NCBI GenBank assembly: GCA_963580455.1
Contig: OY756958.1
Span: 12,908,501 to 12,972,500 of the forward strand
Direction: 5' to 3'
Source of the DNA: Euonymus europaeus
Taxonomy: Eukaryota; Streptophyta; Magnoliopsida; Celastrales; Celastraceae
Length of the DNA: 64,000 nt
The notes beneath the pieces were generated by a model. It was not told where the DNA came from and ran no database searches. It worked only from the letters and a program-made list of their open reading frames with translations. Shown here in pieces: positions 48,788-61,917 of this stretch. Within the stretch, counting starts at the first letter, position 1. Each line of letters opens with the position of its first letter. The position numbers and the translations under genes are program-made.

Positions 48788-50547
48788 TACTCGTAAAATT
48801 TGAAATAGAATAACAATAAAAAGTGTACACCGAGCAACTTTTATGGTCCGAAGTTGCTCAACTTTCTCTATGGAGTAGCTTTAAAGGGTTTTGTCCATTT
48901 GTCTTAGAAAGTTGGAGTTTTGGAATCGAAATAATTTAGGAAGCTTATACTCGTAAAATTTGACATAGAATAACAATAAAAAGTGTACACCGAGCAACTT
49001 TTATGGTCCGAAGTTGCTCAACTCTCTCTATGGAGGAGATTTAAACGGTTTTGTCCATTTGTCAGAGAAAGTTGGGGATTTGGAATCGAAATAATTTAGG
49101 AAGCTTATACTCGTAAAATTTGACATAGAAGAACAATAAAAAGTGTACACCGAGCAATTTTGATAGTCCGAAGTTGCACAACTCTCTCTATGGTGGTGCT
49201 TTTAATGTTTTTGTCAATTTGTCATAGAAAGTTAGGGTTTTGGAATCAAAATAATCCAGGAATCATATACTCATAAAATTTGACATAAAAGAACAATAAA
49301 AAGTGTACACCGAGCAATTTTGATGATGAGAAGTTGCTCAACTCTCTCTATGGAAGAGCTTTTTACGTTTTTATCCATTTGTCTTATAAAGTTGGTGTTT
49401 TCGCATTGAAATAATCTAGGAAGCTTATACTCGTAAAATTTGACATAGAAGAACAACAAAAAGTGTACACCGAGCAACTTTGATAGTCCGAAGTTGCTCA
49501 ACGGACTCTATGGAGGAGCTTTAAACGGTTTTGTCCATTTTTCATAGAAAGTTGGGGTTTTGGCATCGAAATAATCTAGGAAGCTTATACTCGTAAAATT
49601 TGACATAGAATAACAATAAAAAGTGTACACCGAGCAACTTTGATAGTCCGAAGTTGCTCAACTGACTCTATGGAGTAGCTTTAAACAGTTTTGTCCATTT
49701 TTCATAGAAAGTTGGGGTTTTGGCATCGAAATAATCTAGGAAGCTTATACTCGTAAAATTTGACATAGAATAACAATAAAAAGTGTACACCGAGCAACTT
49801 TTATGGTCCGAAGTTGCTCAACTCTCTCTATGGAGGAGCTTTAAACGGTTTTCTCCATTTGTCATAGAAAGTTGGGGTTTTCGAATCGAAATAATTTAGT
49901 AAGCTTATACTCGTAAAATTTGACATAGAAGAACAATAAAAAGTGTACAACGAGCAATTTTGATAGTGCGAAGTTGCACAACTCTCTCTATGGAGGAGCT
50001 TTTAATGTTTTTGTCAATTTGTCATAGAAAGTTGGGGTTTTAGAATCAAAATAGTCCGGGAATCATATACTCGTAAAATTTGACATAGAAGAACAATAAA
50101 AAGTGTACACCGAGCAATTTTGATGATGAGAAGTTGCTCAACTCTCTCTATGGAGGAGCTTTTAACGTTTTTATGCATTTGTCTTATAAAGTTGGTGTTT
50201 TCGCATTGAAATAATCTAGGAAGCTTATACTCGTAAAATTTAACATTTAAGAACAATAAAAAGTGTGTACCGAGCAACTTTGATAGTCCGAAGTTGCTCA
50301 ACTGATTCTATGGAGGAGCTTTAAACGGTTTTGCCCATTTGTCATAGAAAGTTGGGGTTTTGGCATCGAAATAATCTAGGAAGCTTATACTCGTAAAATT
50401 TGACATAGAAGAACAACAAAAAGTGAACACCGATCAACTTTGATAGTCCGAAGTTGCTCAACTGACTCTATGGAGGAGCTTTAAACGGTTTTGTCCATTT
50501 TTCATAGAAAGTTGGGGTTTTGGCATCGAAATAATCTAGGAAGCTTA
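48788..50547 (+). repeat. 11-monomer HOR, copy 3 (about 1,760 bp)
   Basis: Third copy of the 11-mer. The first eight units match well. The last three (F-A-B from about 50068) share variants with the 43-45 kb zone ('ttgcccattt', 'gtgaacaccgatcaac', 'ttatgcattt'), so the right end of this copy is a mosaic with the neighbouring unit type. After it comes a K monomer at 50548, not another C. Confidence 0.78.
49588..49747 (+). repeat. Mosaic C/B monomer, signature unit of the 11-mer
   Basis: The first 30 bases or so have the C tag 'gaataacaat'. The middle has the B form 'ctttgatagtccgaag' and 'ctgact'. It then has the C-like 'ggagtagc' followed by 'tttaaacagttttgtcca', 'tttttcat' and B-like 'ttttggcatc'. 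Equivalent units begin at 46070 and 47828. At least two switches are needed, so simple unequal exchange is not enough and gene conversion is likely. Confidence 0.7.
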
Positions 50548-51549
50548 TACTCGTAAAATTTGACATAGAATAACAATAAAAAGTGTACACCGAGCAATTT
50601 TTAAGGTCCAAAGTTGCTCAACTCTCTCTATGGAAGAGCTTTTAACGTTTTTATCCATTTGTCCTATAAAGTTGGTGTTTTCGCATTGAAATAATCTAGG
50701 AAGCTTATACTCGTAAAATTTGACATTTAAGAACAATAAAAAGTGTATACCGAGCAACTTTGATAGTCCGAAGTTGCTCAACTGATTCTATGGAGGAGCT
50801 TTAAACGGTTTTGTCCATTTGTCATAGAATGTTGGGGTTTTGGCATCGAAATAATCTAGGAAGCTTATACTCGTAAAATTTGACATAGAAGAACAACAAA
50901 AAGTGTACACCGAGCAACTTTGATAGTCCGAAGTTGCTCAACTGACTCTATGGAGGAGCTTTAAACGGTTTTGTCCATTTGTCATAGAAAGTTGGGGTTT
51001 TGGCATCGAAATAATCTAGGAAGCTTATACTCGTAAAATTTGACATAGAAGAACAACAAAAAGTGTACACCGAGCAACTTTGATAGTCCGAAGTTGCTCA
51101 ACTGACTCTATGGAGGAGCTTTAAACAGTTTTGTCCATTTTTCATAGAAAGTTGGGGTTTTGGGATCGAAATAATCTAGGAAGCTTATACTCGTAAAATT
51201 TGACATAGAATAACAATAAAAAGTGTACACCGAGCAACTTTTATGTTCCGAAGTTGCTCAACTCTCTCTATGGAGTAGCTTTAAAGGGTTTTGTCCATTT
51301 GTCATAGAAAGTTGGAGTTTTGGAATCGAAATAATTTAGGAAGCTTATACTCGTAAAATTTGACATAGAATAACAATAAAAAGTGTACACCGAGCAACTT
51401 TTATGGTCCGAAGTTGCTCAACTCTCTCTATGGAGGAGCTTTAAACGGTTTTGTCCATTTGTCATAGAAAGTTGGGGTTTTGGAATCGAAATAATTTAGG
51501 AAGCTTATACTCGTAAAATTTGACATAGAAGAACAATAAAAAGTGTACA
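50548..51549 (+). repeat. Linker region K-A-B-B-C-D between HOR domains
   Basis: This stretch joins the 11-mer domain to the 22-mer domain. It has a K mosaic (50548), an A with 'gtgtataccg' (50708), two adjacent B units (50868 and 51028), then C (51188) and D (51348). The B units have 'ttttgtccatt', not the 'ttttgttcatt' common left of about 41 kb. Confidence 0.7.
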
Positions 51550-54500
51550 CCGAGCAATTTTGATAGTCCGAAGTTGCACAACTCTCTCTATGGTGGAGCA
51601 TTTAATGTTTTTGTCAATTTGTCATAGAAAGTTAGGGTTTTGGAATCAAAATAATCCAGGAAGCATATACTCGTAAAATTTGACATAGAAGAACAATAAA
51701 AATTTTACACCGAGCAATTTTGATGATGAGAAGTTGCTCAACTCTCTCTATGGAAGAGCTTTTAACGTTTTTATCCATTTGCCTTATAAAGTTGGTGTTT
51801 TCGCATTGAAATAATATAGAAAGCTTTACACTCCTAAAATTTGACATATAAGAACAATAAAAAGTGTTCACCGAGCAAATTTGATAGTTCGAAGTTGCTC
51901 AACTGATTCTATGGATGAGCTTTAAACGGTTTTGTCCATTTGTCATAGAAAGTTAGGGTTTTGGCATCGAAATAATCTAGGAGGCTTATACTCGTAAAAT
52001 TTAACATAGAAGAACAACAAAAAGTGTACACCGAGCAACTTTGATAGTCCGAAGTTGCTCAACTGACTCTATGGAGGAGCTTTAAACGGTTTTGTCCATT
52101 TTTCATAGAAAGTTGGGGTTTTGGCATCGAAATAATCTAGGAAGCTTATACTCGTAAAATTTGACGTAGAATAACAATAAAAAGTGTACACCGAGCAACT
52201 TTTATGGTCCGAAGTTGCTCACCTCTCTCTATGGAGTAGCTTTAAAGGGTTTTGTCCACTTGTCATAGAAAGTTGGAGTTTTCGAATCGAAATAATTTAG
52301 GAAGCTTATACTCATAAAATTTGACATAGAATAACAATAAAAAGTGTACACCGAGCAACTTTTATGGTCCGAAGTTGCTCAACTCTCTCTATGGAGGAGC
52401 TTTAAACGGTTTTGTCCATTTGTCATAGAAAGTTGGGGTTTTGGAATCGAAATAATTTAGGAAGCTTATACTCGTAAAATTTGACATAGAAGAACAATAA
52501 AAATTGTACACCGAGCAATTTTGATAGTCCGAAGTTGCACAACTCTCTCTATGGAGGAGGTTTTAATGTTTTTGTCAATTTGTCATAGAAAGTTGGGGTT
52601 TTGGAATCAAAATAATCCAGGAAGCATATACTCGTAAAATTTGATATAGAAGAACAATAAAAAGTGTACACCGAGCAATTTTGATGATGAGAAGTTGCTT
52701 AACTTTCTCTATGGAAGAGCTTTTAACGTTTTTATCCATTTGTCTTATAAAGTTGGTGTTTTCGCATTGAAATAATCTACGAAGCTTATACTCGTAAAAT
52801 TTGACATTTTAAGAACAATAAAAAGTGTGTACCGAGCAACTTTGATAGTCCGAAGTTGCTCAACTGATTCTATGGAGGAGCTTTAAACGGTTTTGTCCAT
52901 TTGTCATAGAAAGTTGGGGTTTTGGCATCGAAATAATCAAGGAAGCTTATACTCGTAAAATTTGACATAGAAGAACAACGAAAAAGTGTACACCGAGCAA
53001 CTTTCATAGTCCGAATTTGCACAACTGACTCTATGGAGGAGCTTTAAACAGTTTTGTCCATTTTTCATAGAAAGTTGGGGTTTTGGCATCGAAATAATCT
53101 AGGAAGCTTATACTCGTAAAATTTGACATAGAATAACAATAAAAAGTGTACACCGAGCAACTTTTATGGTCCGAAGTTGCTCAACTCTCTCTATCGAGTA
53201 GCTTTAAAGGGTTTTGTCCATTTGTCATAGAAAGTTGGAGTTTTGGAATCGAAATAATTTAGGAAGCTTATACTCATAAAATTTGACATAGAATAACAAT
53301 TAAAAGTGTACACCGAGCAACTTTTATGGTACGAAGTTGCTCAACTCTCTCTATGGAGGAGCTTTAAACGGTTTTGTCCATTTGTCATAGAAAGTTGGGG
53401 TTTTCGAATCGAAATAATTTAGGAAGCATATACTCATAAAATTTGACATAGAAGAACAATAAAAAGTGTACACCGAGCAATTTTGATAGTCCGAAGTTGC
53501 ACAACTCTCTCTATGGAGGAGCTTTTAATGTTTTTGTCAATTTGTCATAGAAAGTTCGGGTTTTGGAATCAAAATAATCCAGGAAGCATATACTCGTAAA
53601 ATTTGATATAGAAGAACAATAAAAAGTGTACACCGAGCAATTTTGATGATGAGAAGTTGCTCAACTCTCTCTATGGAAGAGCTTTTAACGTTTTTATCCA
53701 TTTGTCTTATAAAGTTGGTGTTTTCGCATTGAAATAATCTACGAAGCTTATACTCGTAAAATTTGACATTTTAAGAACAATAAAAAGTGTGTACCGAGCA
53801 ACTTTGATAGTCCGAAGTTGCTCAACTGATTCTATGGAGGAGCTTTAAACGGTTTTGTCCATTTGTCATAGAAAGTTGGGGTTTTGGCATCGAAATAATC
53901 TAGGAAGCTTATACTCGTAAAATTTGACATAGAAGAACATCAAAAAGTGTACACCAAGCAACTTTGATAGTCCAAAGTTGCTCAACTGACTCTATGGAGG
54001 AGCTTTAAATGGTTTTGTCCATTTTTCATAGAAAGTTGGCGTTTTGGCATCGAAATAATCTAGGAAGCTTATACTCGTAAAATTTGACATAGAATAATAA
54101 TAAAAAGTGTACACCGAGCAACTTTTATGGTCCGAAGTTGCTCAACTCTCTCTGTGGTGTAGATTTAAAGGGTTTTGTCCATTTGTCATAGAAAGTTGGA
54201 GTTTTGGAATCGAAATAATTTTGGAAGCTTTTACTCAAAAAATTTGACATAGAATAACAATAAAAAGTGTACACCGAGCAACTTTTATGGTCCGAAGTTG
54301 CTCAACTCTCTCTATGGAGGAGCTTTAAACGGTTTTGTCCATTTGTCATAGAAAGTTGGGGTTTTCGAATCGAAATAATTTAGGAAGCTTATACTCGTAA
54401 AATTTGACATAGAAGAACAATAAAAAGTGTACACCGAGCAATTTTGATAGTCCGAAGTTGCACAACTCTCTCTATGGAGGAGCTTTTAATGTTTTTGTCA

Positions 54501-55074
54501 ATTTGTCATAGAAAGTTGGGGTTTTGGCATCGAAATAATCTAGGAAGCTTATACTCGTAAAATTTGACATAGAAGAACAACAAAAAGTGTACACCGAGCA
54601 ACTTTGATAGTCCGAAGTTGCTCAACTGACTCTATGGAGGAGCTTTAAACAGTTTTGTCTATTTTTCATAGAAAGTTGGGGTTTTGGCATCGAAATAATC
54701 TAGGAAGCTTATACTCGTAAAATTTGACATAGAATAACAATAAAAAGTGTACACCGAGCAACTTTTATGGTCCGAAGTTGCTCAACTTTCTCTATGGAGT
54801 AGCTTTAAAGGGTTTTGTCCATTTGTAATAGAAAGTTGGAGTTTTGGAATCGAAATAATTTAGGAAGCTTATACTCGTAAAATTTGACATAGAATAACAA
54901 TAAAAAGTGTACACCGAGCAACTTTTATTGTCCGAAGTTGCTCAACTCTCTCTATGGATGAGCTTTAAACGGTTTTGTCCATTTGTCAGAGAAAGTTGGG
55001 GTTTTGGAATCGAAATAATTTAGGAAGGTTATACTTCTAAAATTTGACATAGAAGAACAATAAAAAGTGTACAC
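51550..55074 (+). repeat. 22-monomer block, copy 1 (about 3,524 bp)
   Basis: A series of 6-mers A-B-C-D-E-F. Markers shared with the next block are 'ctatggtggagcattt' (51590 and 55114), 'aaaaattttacacc' (51698 and 55222), 'aaagctttacactc' (51820 and 55344), 'aacaacgaaaaagtg' (about 52974 and 56018), 'acattttaagaac' (53766 and 56810), 'gaacatcaaaaag' (53936 and 56980) and 'ctctgtggtgtag' (54152 and 57196). The offset falls from 3,524 to 3,044 bp, because the right copy lacks three monomers. Confidence 0.82.
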
Positions 55075-58000
55075 CGAGCAATTTTGATAGTCCGAAGTTG
55101 CACAACTCTCTCTATGGTGGAGCATTTAATGTTTTTGTCAATTTGTCATAGAAAGTTAGGGTTTTGGAATCAAAATAATCCAGGAAGCATATACTCGTAA
55201 AATTTGACATAGAAGAACAATAAAAATTTTACACCGAGCAATTTTGATGATGAGAAGTTGCTCAACTCTCTCTATGGAAGAGCTTTTAACGTTTTTATCC
55301 ATTTGCCTTATAAAGTTGGTGTTTTCGCATTGAAATAATATAGAAAGCTTTACACTCGTAAAATTTGACATATAAGAACAATAAAAAGTGTTCACCGAGC
55401 AAATTTGATAGTTCGAAGTTGCTCAACTGATTCTATGGATGAGCTTTAAACGGTTTTGTCCATTTGTCATAGAAAGTTAGGGTTTTGGCATCGAAATAAT
55501 CTAGGAGGCTTATACTCGTAAAATTTAACATAGAAGAACAACAAAAAGTGTACACCGAGCAACTTTGATAGTCCGAAGTTGCTCAACTGACTCTATGGAG
55601 GAGCTTTAAACGGTTTTGTCCATTTTTCATAGAAAGTTGGGGTTTTGGCATCGAAATAATCTAGGAAGCTTATACTCGTAAAATTTGACGTAGAATAACA
55701 ATAAAAAGTGTACACCGAGCAACTTTTATGGTCCGAAGTTGCTCACCTCTCTCTATGGAGTAGCTTTAAAGGGTTTTGTCCACTTGTCATAGAAAGTTGG
55801 AGTTTTCGAATCGAAATAATTTAGGAAGCTTATACTCATAAAATTTGACATAGAATAACAATAAAAAGTGTACACCGAGCAACTTTTATGGTCCGAAGTT
55901 GCTCAACTCTCTCTATGGAGGAGCTTTAAACGGTTTTGTCCATTTGTCATAGAAAGTTGGGGTTTTGGCATCGAAATAATCAAGGAAGCTTATACTCGTA
56001 AAATTTGACATAGAAGAACAACGAAAAAGTGTACACCGAGCAACTTTCATAGTCCGAATTTGCACAACTGACTCTATGGAGGAGCTTTAAACAGTTTTGT
56101 CCATTTTTCATAGAAAGTTGGGGTTTTGGCATCGAAATAATCTAGGAAGCTTATACTCGTAAAATTTGACATAGAATAACAATAAAAAGTGTACACCGAG
56201 CAACTTTTATGGTCCGAAGTTGCTCAACTCTCTCTATCGAGTAGCTTTAAAGGGTTTTGTCCATTTGTCATAGAAAGTTGGAGTTTTGGAATCGAAATAA
56301 TTTAGGAAGTTTATACTCATAAAATTTGACATAGAATAACAATTAAAAGTGTACACCGAGCAACTTTTATGGTCCGAAGTTGCTCAACTCTCTCTATGGA
56401 GGAGCTTTAAACGGTTTTGTCCATTTGTCATAGAAAGTTGGGGTTTTCGAATCGAAATAATTTAGGAAGCATATACTCATAAAATTTGACATAGAAGAAC
56501 AATAAAAAGTGTACACCGAGCAATTTTGATAGTCCGAAGTTGCACAACTCTCTCTATGGAGGAGCTTTTAATGTTTTTGTCAATTTGTCATAGAAAGTTC
56601 GGGTTTTGGAATCAAAATAATCCAGGAAGCATATACTCGTAAAATTTGATATAGAAGAACAATAAAAAGTGTACACCGAGCAATTTTGATGATGAGAAGT
56701 TGCTCAACTCTCTCTATGGAAGAGCTTTTAACGTTTTTATCCATTTGTCTTATAAAGTTGTTGTTTTCGCATTGAAATAATCTACGAAGCTTATACTCGT
56801 AAAATTTGACATTTTAAGAACAATAAAAAGTGTGTACCGAGCAACTTTGATAGTCCGAAGTTGCTCAACTGATTCTATGGAGGAGCTTTAAACGGTTTTG
56901 TCCATTTGTCATAGAAAGTTGGGGTTTTGGCATCGAAATAATCTAGGAAGCTTATACTCGTAAAATTTGACATAGAAGAACATCAAAAAGTGTACACCAA
57001 GCAACTTTGATAGTCCAAAGTTGCTCAACTGACTCTATGGAGGAGCTTTAAATGGTTTTGTCCATTTTTCATAGAAAGTTGGCGTTTTGGCATCGAAATA
57101 ATCTAGGAAGCTTATACTCGTAAAATTTGACATAGAATAATAATAAAAAGTGTACACCGAGCAACTTTTATGGTCCGAAGTTGCTCAACTCTCTCTGTGG
57201 TGTAGATTTAAAGGGTTTTGTCCATTTGTCATAGAAAGTTGGAGTTTTGGAATCAAAATAATTTTGGAAGCTTTTACTCGTAAAATTTGACATAGAATAA
57301 CAATAAAAAGTGTACACCGAGCAACTTTTATGGTCCGAAGTTGCTCAACTCTCTCTATGGAGGAGCTTTAAACGGTTTTGTCCATTTGTCATAGAAAGTT
57401 GGGGTTTTCGAATCGAAATAATTTAGGAAGCTTATACTCGTAAAATTTGACATAGAAGAACAATAAAAAGTGTACACCGAGCAATTTTGATAGTCCGAAG
57501 TTGCACAACTCTCTCTATGGAGGAGCTTTTAATGTTTTTGTCAATTTGTCATAGAAAGTTGGGGTTTTGGCATCGAAATAATCTAGGAAGCTTATACTTG
57601 TAAAATTTGACATAGAAGAACAACAAAAAGTGTACACCGAGCAACTTTGATAGTCCGAAGTTGCTCAACTGACTCTATGGAGGAGCTTTAAACAGTTTTG
57701 TCTATTTTTCATAGAAAGTTGGGGTTTTGGCATCGAAATAATCTAGGAAGCTTATACTCGTAAAATTTGACATAGAATAACAATAAAAAGTGTACACCGA
57801 GCAACTTTTATGGTCCGAAGTTGCTCAACTTTCTCTATGGAGTAGCTTTAAAGGGTTTTGTCTATTTGTAATAGAAAGTTGGAGTTTTGGAATCGAAATA
57901 ATTTAGGAAGCTTATACTCGTAAAATTTGACATAGAATAACAATAAAAAGTGTACACCGAGCAACTTTTATTGTCCGAAGTTGCTCAACTCTCTCTATGG

Positions 58001-58118
58001 ATGAGCTTTAAACGGTTTTGTCCATTTGTCAGAGAAAGTTGGGGTTTTGGAATCGAAATAATTTAGGAAGGTTATACTTCTAAAATTTGACATAGAAGAA
58101 CAATAAAAAGTGTACACC
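55075..58118 (+). repeat. Copy 2 of the 22-monomer block, three monomers missing
   Basis: Near 55960 a D monomer passes directly from 'gttggggttttggc' into sequence matching 52921 onward; the intervening 480 bp of copy 1 (about 52440-52920) are absent. The break lies inside a stretch shared by many classes, consistent with an in-register deletion between non-adjacent monomers. The remainder follows copy 1 closely, including three single-base insertions. Confidence 0.8.
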
Positions 58119-59996
58119 GAGCAATTTTGATAGTCCGAAGTTGCACAACTCTCTCTATGGAGGAGCTTTTAATGTTTTTGTCAATTTGTCATAGAAAGTT
58201 GGGGTTTTGGAATCAAAATAATCTAGGAAGCATATACTCGTAAAATTTGATGTAGAAGAACAATAAAAAGTGTACACCGAGAAATTTTGATGATTAGAAG
58301 TTGCTCAACTCTCTCTATGGAAGAGCTTTTAACGTTTTTATCCATTTGCCTTATAAAGTTGGTGTTTTCGCATTGAAATAATATAGAAAGCTTTACACTC
58401 GTAAAATTTGACATATAAGAACAATAAAAAGTGTTCACCGAGCAAATTTGATAGTCCGAAGTTGCTCAACTGATTCTATGGAGGAGCTTTAAACGGTTCT
58501 GTCCATTTGTCATACAAAGTTGGGGTTTTGGCATCGAAATAATCTAGGAAGCTTATACTCGTAAAATTTGACATAGAAGAACAACAAAAAGTGTACACCG
58601 AGCAACTTTGATAGTCCGAAGTTGCTCAACTGACTCTATGGAGGAGCTTTAAACAGTTTTGTCTATTTTTCATAGAAAGTTGGGGTTTTGGCATCGAAAT
58701 AATCTAGGAAGCTTATACTCGTAAAATTTGACATAGAATAACAATAAAAAGTGTACACCGAGCAACTTTTATTGTCCGAAGTTGCTCAACTTTCTCTATG
58801 GAGTAGCTTTAAAGGGTTTTGTCCATTTGTCATAGAAAGTTGGAGTTTTGGAATCGAAATAATTTAGGAAGCTTATACTCGTAAAATTTGACATAGAATA
58901 ACAATAAAAAGTGTACACCGAGCAACTTTTATTGTCCGAAGTTGCTCAACTCTCTCTATGGATGAGCTTTAAACGGTTTTGTCCATTTGTCAGAGAAAGT
59001 TGGGGTTTTGGAATCGAAATAATTTAGGAAGGTTATACTTGTAAAATTTGACATAGAAGAACAATAAAAAGTGTACACCGAGCAATTTTGATAGTCCGAA
59101 GTTGCACAACTCTCTCTATGGTGGAGCATTTAATGTTTTTGTCAATTTGTCATAGAAAGTTAGGGTTTTGGAATCAAAATAATCCAGGAAGCATATACTC
59201 GTAAAATTTGACATAGAAGAACAATAAAAATTTTACACTGAGAAATTTTGATAATTAGAAGTTGCTCAACTCTCTCTATGGAAGAGCTTTTAACGTTTTT
59301 ATCCATTTGCCTTATAAAGTTGGTGTTTTCGCATTGAAATAATATAGAAAGCTTTACACTCGTAAAATTTGACATATAAGAACAATAAAAAGTGTTCACC
59401 GAGCAAATTTGATAGTTCGAAGTTGCTCAACTGATTCTATGGATGAGCTTTAAACGGTTTTGTCCATTTGTCATAGAAAGTTAGGGTTTTGGCATCGAAA
59501 TAATCTAGGAGGCTTATACTCGTAAAATTTAACATAGAAGAACAACAAAAAGTGTACACCGAGCAACTTTGATAGTCCGAAGTTGCTCAACTGACTCTAT
59601 GGAGGAGCTTTAAACGGTTTTGTCCATTTTTCATAGAAAGTTGGGGTTTTGGCATCGAAATAATCTAGGAAGCTTATACTCGTAAAATTTGACGTAGAAT
59701 AACAATAAAAAGTGTACACCGAGCAACTTTTATGGTCCGAAGTTGCTCACCTCTCTCTATGGAGTAGCTTTAAAGGGTTTTGTCCACTTGTCATAGAAAG
59801 TTGGAGTTTTCGAATCGAAATAATTTAGGAAGCTTATACTCATAAAATTTGACATAGAATAACAATAAAAAGTGTACACCGAGCAACTTTTATGGTCCGA
59901 AGTTGCTCAAGTCTCTCTATGGAGGAGCTTTAAACGGTTTTGTCCATTTGTCATAGAAAGTTGGGGTTTTCGAATCGAAATAATTTAGGAAGCTTA
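58075..59996 (+). repeat. 12-monomer HOR, copy 1 (1,922 bp)
   Basis: Two slightly different 6-mers alternate. The first has an E/F pair with 'ttgatgtagaag' and 'gagaaattttgatgattag'; the second has 'ggtggagcattt' and 'aaaaattttacac'. Together they make 1,922 bp, including two inserted bases in 'aaagctttacactc'. The second half is closely related to 55114-55920 (offset about 4,004 bp). The exact left edge is uncertain because the first few bases, 'gttatacttct', belong to the preceding block. Confidence 0.8.
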
Positions 59997-61917
59997 TACT
60001 CGTAAAATTTGACATAGAAGAACAATAAAAAGTGTACACCGAGCAATTTTGATAGTCCGAAGTTGCACAACTCTCTCTATGGAGGAGCTTTTAATGTTTT
60101 TGTCAATTTGTCATAGAAAGTTGGGGTTTTGGAATCAAAATAATCTAGGAAGCATATACTCGTAAAATTTGATGTAGAAGAACAATAAAAAGTGTACACC
60201 GAGAAATTTTGATGATTAGAAGTTGCTCAACTCTCTCTAAGGAAGAGCTTTTAACGTTTTTATCCATTTGCCTTATAAAGTTGGTGTTTTCGCATTGAAA
60301 TAATATAGAAAGCTTTACACTCCTAAAATTTGACATATAAGAACAATAAAAAGTGTTCACCGAGCAAATTTGATAGTCCGAAGTTGCTCAACTGATTCTA
60401 TGGAGGAGCTTTAAACGGTTCTGTCCATTTGTCATACAAAGTTGGGGTTTTGGCATCGAAATAATCTAGGAAGCATATACTCGTAAAATTTGACATAGAA
60501 GAACAACAAAAAGTGTACACCGAGCAACTTTGATAGTCCGAAGTTGCTCAACTGACTCTATGGAGGAGCTTTAAACAGTTTTGTCTATTTTTCATAGAAA
60601 TTTGGGGTTTTGGCATCGAAATAATCTAGGAAGCTTATACTCGTAAAATTTGACATAGAATAACAATAAAAAGTGTACACCGAGCAACTTTTATGGTCCG
60701 AAGTTGCTCAACTTTCTCTATGGAGTAGCTTTAAAGGGTTTTGTCCATTTGTCATAGAAAGTTGGAGTTTTGAAATCGAAATAATTTAGGAAGCTTATAC
60801 TCGTAAAATTTGACATAGAATAACAATAAAAAGTGTACACCGAGCAACTTTTATTGTCCGAAGTTGCTCAACTCTCTCTATGGATGAGCTTTAAACGGTT
60901 TTGTCCATTTGTCAGAGAAAGTTGGGGTTTTGGAATCGAAATAATTTAGGAAGGTTATACTTGTAAAATTTGACATAGAAGAACAATAAAAAGTGTACAC
61001 CGAGCAATTTTGATAGTCCGAAGTTGCACAACTCTCTCTATGGTGGAGCATTTAATGTTTTTGTCAATTTGTCATAGAAAGTTAGGGTTTTGGAATCAAA
61101 ATAATCCAGGAAGCATATACTCGTAAAATTTGACATAGAAGAACAATAAAAATTTTACACCGAGCAATTTTGATGATGAGAAGTTGCTCAACTCTCTCTA
61201 TGGACGAGTTTTTAACGTTTTTATCCATTTGTCTTATAAAGTTGGTGTTTTTGCATTGAAATAATCTAGGAAGCTTATACTCGTAAAATTTGACATTTAA
61301 GAACAATAAAAAGTGTGTACCGAGCAACTTTGATAGTCCGAAGTTGCTCAACTGATTCTATGGAGGAGCTTTAAACGGTTTTGTCCATTTGTCATAGAAA
61401 GTTAGGGTTTTGGCATCGAAATAATCTAGGAGGCTTATACTCGTAAAATTTAACATAGAAGAACAACAAAAAGTGTACACCGAGCAACTTTGATAGTCCG
61501 AAGTTGCTCAACTGACTCTATGGAGGAGCTTTAAACGGTTTTGTCCATTTTTCATAGAAAGTTGGGGTTTTGACATCGAAATAATCTAGGAAGCTTATAC
61601 TCGTAAAATTTGACGTAGAATAACAATAAAAAGTGTACACCGAGCAACTTTTATGGTCCGAAGTTGCTCACCTCTCTCTATGGAGTAGCTTTAAAGGGTT
61701 TTGTCCACTTGTCATAGAAAGTTGGAGTTTTCGAATCGAAATAATTTAGGAAGCTTATACTCATAAAATTTGACATAGAATAACAATAAAAAGTGTACAC
61801 CGAGCAACTTTTATGGTCCGAAGTTGCTCAAATCTCTCTATGGAGGAGCTTTAAACGGTTTTGTCCATTTGTCATAGAAAGTTGGGGTTTTCGAATCGAA
61901 ATAATTTAGGAAGCTTA
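59997..61917 (+). repeat. 12-monomer HOR, copy 2 (1,921 bp)
   Basis: Second 12-mer, with the same alternation of 'ttgatgtagaag' and 'aaaaattttacacc' F units. The second F unit (about 61118) and the next A unit are a different subtype, with 'ggacgagtttttaacg', 'ttttgcattg' and an A of the 'acatttaagaac' form without the inserted base, so part of this copy was replaced by another HOR type. Confidence 0.78.
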
